This document shows, piece after piece, positions 28,805-31,600 of a DNA stretch of 31,600 nucleotides. Source of the stretch: CAZVJU01 sp964627195 (GTDB lineage Bacteria > Patescibacteriota > Microgenomatia > UBA8517); NCBI GenBank assembly GCA_964627195.1, contig CAZVJU010000013.1:1-31600 (forward strand), written 5' to 3'. The notes under the pieces were generated by a model, which saw only the letters and a list, made by a program, of their open reading frames with translations, ran no database searches and was not told the DNA's origin. Made by a program: the position numbers and the translations under genes. Every line of letters starts with the position of its first letter. Position 1 is the first letter of the stretch.

Positions 28805-31069
28805 ATGATGACTTCTTGGAAGCACACGGCCCAACTTCTGTCAAAGAGTCTTCTGGCAAAAGATACCTACGAGCTGACCCTTGGTATTAACTCCGGCAAC
28901 TTTATATTTAAAGCAGGTCAATATGTATGGGTAATCCTGCCGGAACTTTCTTTTCCCGACCCCAAAGGTAATAGATGGGCGTATTCGATAGCATCGTCAA
29001 ATAAAGACAAGTCTAAAGTGTTAATCATCCTTCGGGATACCGGTTCCGGTTATAAAAAATCTCTTTTGGCACTAAGTGAAGGATCGAATTTGGAAATCCA
29101 AGGACCTTTCGGTTCGGCTTTTGTCTTGGAAGATAATCCTGATAAAAATAGTATTATCATCGCCGGCGGAACAGGTATTGCTCCCTTTTTATCTATTGTC
29201 AGATCACATGCTTTTAACAGCGATCAAAAACTTGCCCTTATTTTTGTGAACTCGTCAGAGGAAAAAAGCTTTCTGACAGAGGAGCTTACCAAGTTAACCT
29301 CAGAAACGCATACCGCTTTTATTAAAGTAATCGGCCGTTTTGACTGGAATAATATTCCCACCAATTTTCCTATTGAGGATTCACGATTTTACGTCAGCGG
29401 GCCGCGGGCGATGGTGGACTCCGTCGTACCGATTTTGCTGAAGCACAAGGCTAAATCCGAGTCCATGGTTTTTGAACAAAACTACCCAAATTTCCCCGGC
29501 GACCTGACCTTAAAGGATATTGAGAAGTTTATGGCGGATAAAAATACGATTGGTCCTAAAGTGATTGAGCAATCCAACCAACACATTATTATTACTGACG
29601 CGAATGGAGTGGTGCTTTACGCAAATCAAGCAGCGGAGGAAATTACTGGTTATACCAAGGAAGAGATGGTAGGGAATACCCCTCGGCTTTGGGGTGGCCT
29701 AATGAGTTCCGAATTTTATAAGGACTTTTGGGAGAAAAAACCGACTAAGGAATCCTATGTAGGGGAAATTACCAATCGCAGAAAGAATGGCAAAATTTAC
29801 AAGACTCAGAGTCATGTTTCTCCGATTCAGGACAGAAATGGTAGCGTTATTGCGTATGTAGCGACTGAAGAAGATATCACCGAGAGGGTCGAACTTGCCT
29901 ACAAGTTGGAGAAACACAGGAAAAAACTTATCGAGGAGGCTGCAAGAGATGAGGCCATATTTCGGAGTATTGGTGAGGGCATGATTATCGTCGGCAGACG
30001 GGGAGAAATTGTTTTTGTCAATGACGGTTTTGAGAAACTATTAGGCCTTTCTAGAAACGAAGTTATTGGCAAGAAGATGGCTGATGTTGTTCCTAAGTAT
30101 GACGAGAAAGATACGTTAATTCCCAAAGAAAAAAGATCTATTGAGCGGGTTCTTGCAGGCGAAATCCAATCAGGGAGTGTAAGCACTTTAGCAAAAACAC
30201 ACTACTATTTAAAAAAAGACGGCGACAAGTTATACATCATAGGGACTGTTACCCCAATAGTTGTTGATAAAAGAGTGATCGGGGCGGTTCAGATTTTCAG
30301 AGATATCGGGAGAGAAAAGGAACTTGATCGGCTCAAAGACGAATTTTTAGCCATAGCATCGCATGAACTGCGAACTCCACTGGCCGCAATTGACGGGATT
30401 ATCGCCATGGTCAGAGGTGGTGAATACGGTCAGGTTAGCTCGGAGGTCCGGGGGGCGCTGGATGATGTTAATACCGCGAGCGAGAGACTAATAAAATTGG
30501 TTAATGATCTACTGAGTTTATCCAGAATTAAGGCCGGTAGGTTAAAGTACAACTTAACAGTTTTCAATATCAATAACCTACTAACCGAGATTTTTGATTT
30601 ATATACTCCTATTGCTCAAAAAAAGGAACTGGTTTTTAAACTCTACGACAACCCGGTAGTTGAGGTTCAGGCAGATGCGGACAAAGTAAAAGAAATCCTG
30701 GGGAATCTTCTGGCCAACTCTTTTGAATTTACCAAGAAAGGAGAAATAAATATCAGTTCCTTACTAGCTGATGACCTAGTTAAAGTTTATGTTACCGATA
30801 CCGGTAGCGGTATTGAGAAAAAAGATCTTGAGCTGCTTTTCGGGAAATTCCAGCAGGTGGGAGTTAAAAATGGCCAGCATGAAGGGACAGGACTTGGGCT
30901 TCACATTGCCCGGGAGATGGTCAGAAAAATGGGCGGAGATATGTGGCTTGAAAAATCCGAGGTAGGTCAGGGAAGCGTTTTTGCTTTTTCCCTGCCACTA
31001 AAAGATAGCGTTAAGGCAGAAACCGCAAAAAAAGCACTTGCCGAAGAATCTCTGATGAATTCCGATTAA
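28805..31069 (+). CDS. Ferredoxin-reductase-like / PAS / PAS / sensor histidine kinase fusion
   Basis: A 754-residue soluble protein. Residues 1-225 form a ferredoxin-NADP(+) reductase-like module: RWAYSIAS (57-64, flavin-binding R-x-Y-S), GGTGIAPFLSI (121-131, pyridine nucleotide binding) and YVSGPRAMVDSV (196-207). PAS domains lie at about 255-365 and 380-500. The HisKA domain has the phosphoacceptor His520 in FLAIASHELRTPL. The HATPase domain has the N-box NLLANS (634-639), DTGSGI (665-670) and GTGLGL (694-699). No membrane helix is present, so it is a cytoplasmic sensor, plausibly of flavin or NAD(P)H redox state. TATACT ends 2 bases before the first ATG and 5 before the second. The response regulator follows after 28 bases. 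Confidence 0.9.
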   Translation: MMTSWKHTAQLLSKSLLAKDTYELTLGINSGNFIFKAGQYVWVILPELSFPDPKGNRWAYSIASSNKDKSKVLIILRDTGSGYKKSLLALSEGSNLEIQGPFGSAFVLEDNPDKNSIIIAGGTGIAPFLSIVRSHAFNSDQKLALIFVNSSEEKSFLTEELTKLTSETHTAFIKVIGRFDWNNIPTNFPIEDSRFYVSGPRAMVDSVVPILLKHKAKSESMVFEQNYPNFPGDLTLKDIEKFMADKNTIGPKVIEQSNQHIIITDANGVVLYANQAAEEITGYTKEEMVGNTPRLWGGLMSSEFYKDFWEKKPTKESYVGEITNRRKNGKIYKTQSHVSPIQDRNGSVIAYVATEEDITERVELAYKLEKHRKKLIEEAARDEAIFRSIGEGMIIVGRRGEIVFVNDGFEKLLGLSRNEVIGKKMADVVPKYDEKDTLIPKEKRSIERVLAGEIQSGSVSTLAKTHYYLKKDGDKLYIIGTVTPIVVDKRVIGAVQIFRDIGREKELDRLKDEFLAIASHELRTPLAAIDGIIAMVRGGEYGQVSSEVRGALDDVNTASERLIKLVNDLLSLSRIKAGRLKYNLTVFNINNLLTEIFDLYTPIAQKKELVFKLYDNPVVEVQADADKVKEILGNLLANSFEFTKKGEINISSLLADDLVKVYVTDTGSGIEKKDLELLFGKFQQVGVKNGQHEGTGLGLHIAREMVRKMGGDMWLEKSEVGQGSVFAFSLPLKDSVKAETAKKALAEESLMNSD

Positions 31070-31097
31070 AAATTTGATACCATAATTATTAGCGGAA

Positions 31098-31463
31098 ATG
31101 AAAAGCGTTTTAATAGTCGAAGATGATGATTTGTTGGGGAGAATGTACACTAAACTTCTTGAAAATGCAGGATACAAAGTGGATCTTCAGGTAAGCGGTG
31201 CAGGTGCTCTAACAGCTTTAAGTAGTTCCAAGTTTGATTTAATCCTTTTGGATATTATGTTGGGGGGAGACATGAACGGGTTTGACGTTTTGGAGAAAGT
31301 GAGAAAGAACCAAAAATTGGCTGAGACAAAAGTAATAATTGCGACCAATTTGGACAGCGAGGAAAAAGTTGCTACTGAAATTGGAGTCGATGGTTATTTC
31401 AGTAAAACTAAAGTAAAACCTGAAGAGATACTGGACAAAATAATAGAAATTATTGGAAAATAG
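31098..31463 (+). CDS. Single-domain response regulator (receiver)
   Basis: A 121-residue CheY-like receiver: acidic pocket Glu8-Asp9-Asp10 (LIVEDDDLLG), phosphoacceptor Asp52 (LILLDIML), Thr83 (IIATNL) and Lys103 (FSKTK). It has no output domain, so it signals through protein contacts or a phosphorelay. It lies 28 bases after the histidine kinase and is the obvious partner. A remnant of a second receiver follows. Confidence 0.92.
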   Translation: MKSVLIVEDDDLLGRMYTKLLENAGYKVDLQVSGAGALTALSSSKFDLILLDIMLGGDMNGFDVLEKVRKNQKLAETKVIIATNLDSEEKVATEIGVDGYFSKTKVKPEEILDKIIEIIGK

Positions 31464-31469
31464 ATCATA

Positions 31470-31544
31470 GCTAAAATTTTGATTGCTGAAAATGATAATA
31501 ATCTTTTAGGTGAAAGGGGGGCTTGCTTAGTCGAATTAATATAG
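31470..31544 (+). pseudogene. Remnant of a second receiver domain (N-terminal part only)
   Basis: The frame from 31470 reads AKILIAENDNNLLGERG and then loses similarity before a TAG at 31542-31544. ILIAENDNNLLGE matches the first strand and acidic turn of a receiver (compare VLIVEDDDLLGR in the intact neighbour). There is no start codon nearby and no rest of the domain, so it looks like a decayed tandem copy. The last 56 bases of the window hold nothing recognisable. Confidence 0.5.
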
Positions 31545-31600
31545 ATTAACCTGGGTATCCACTTAACACCACCATATAAGCATTTATTCACCAAGCTTTT

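Noticed and set aside
1..31600. Recoding of UGA as an amino acid (as in some candidate phyla)
   Set aside because: Several genes end with TGA in the right place, for example the Nudix gene at 13316-13318 and the oxidoreductase at 28608-28610, and no gene has an internal TGA.
1..31600. tRNA or rRNA genes
   Set aside because: No T-loop-like GTTCRANNC within a plausible cloverleaf and no rRNA-like block was found on reading.

Overview
The window looks like a chromosomal segment of a small-genome bacterium of the Patescibacteria / Candidate Phyla Radiation type, possibly a Microgenomates-like lineage. This is inference: there is no rRNA or ribosomal protein to confirm it. The grounds are the standard code with TGA as a stop, many short single-domain orphan proteins, very few Shine-Dalgarno sites, GC-rich mini-palindromes between and even inside genes, and membrane-anchored proteins of no known family. 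No tRNA, rRNA, CRISPR array, transposase or recognisable integrase was found.

Region 1 (1 to about 14,540) is the striking part. It is an A/T-rich array of about 20 gene-sized units, each holding one gene or one toxin-antitoxin pair, separated by short direct repeats. Family A (core TTTGTCTTCAAATTAGCTC) separates the units up to 3.8 kb. Family B (left half GACCCCATTTCCTCC, right half CGGCTTCTAG, with a centre of variable length) separates the units from 4.4 to 13.3 kb. All repeats point the same way, although the genes lie on both strands, so they mark DNA-level unit boundaries rather than promoters or terminators. Cargo: SET methyltransferase (cut by the window edge), SWIM zinc finger, HIT, sulfotransferase, PNPOx-like, DUF5678 plus retropepsin, GNAT, polysaccharide lyase, two Nudix, nucleotidyltransferase-like, DUF1653, alpha/beta hydrolase, CYTH, CBU_0592-like, HD hydrolase, and four toxin-antitoxin modules (two HigBA-like, HicBA, AbrB-PIN). 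The plan resembles an integron cassette array, but the repeats lack classical attC inverted core sites.

Region 2 (14.5 to 19.2 kb) is richer in G/C. It encodes cell-envelope proteins: a secreted coiled-coil protein, a single-pass membrane protein, a membrane-anchored GH39-like glycosidase and a C39-like peptidase with TPRs. Region 3 (19.2 to 24 kb) holds a sigma-70-like protein with a large extra C-terminal region, an RHH/PIN toxin-antitoxin pair and a two-gene operon of unknown function. Region 4 (24 to 27 kb) holds a Tat lipoprotein, a polytopic membrane protein, a GH25-like hydrolase and a stand-alone ATP-cone protein.

Region 5 (27 to 31.6 kb) has an FAD-dependent oxidoreductase flanked on both sides by two-part structured repeats whose stems are kept while their sequences differ. 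It is followed by a ferredoxin-reductase-like/PAS/PAS/histidine kinase fusion, its likely single-domain response regulator, and the remnant of a second receiver domain.

Across the window at least 20 genes have a -10 hexamer only 5 to 8 bases before the start codon and no Shine-Dalgarno site, which implies leaderless mRNAs. I used this spacing to correct several start codons.
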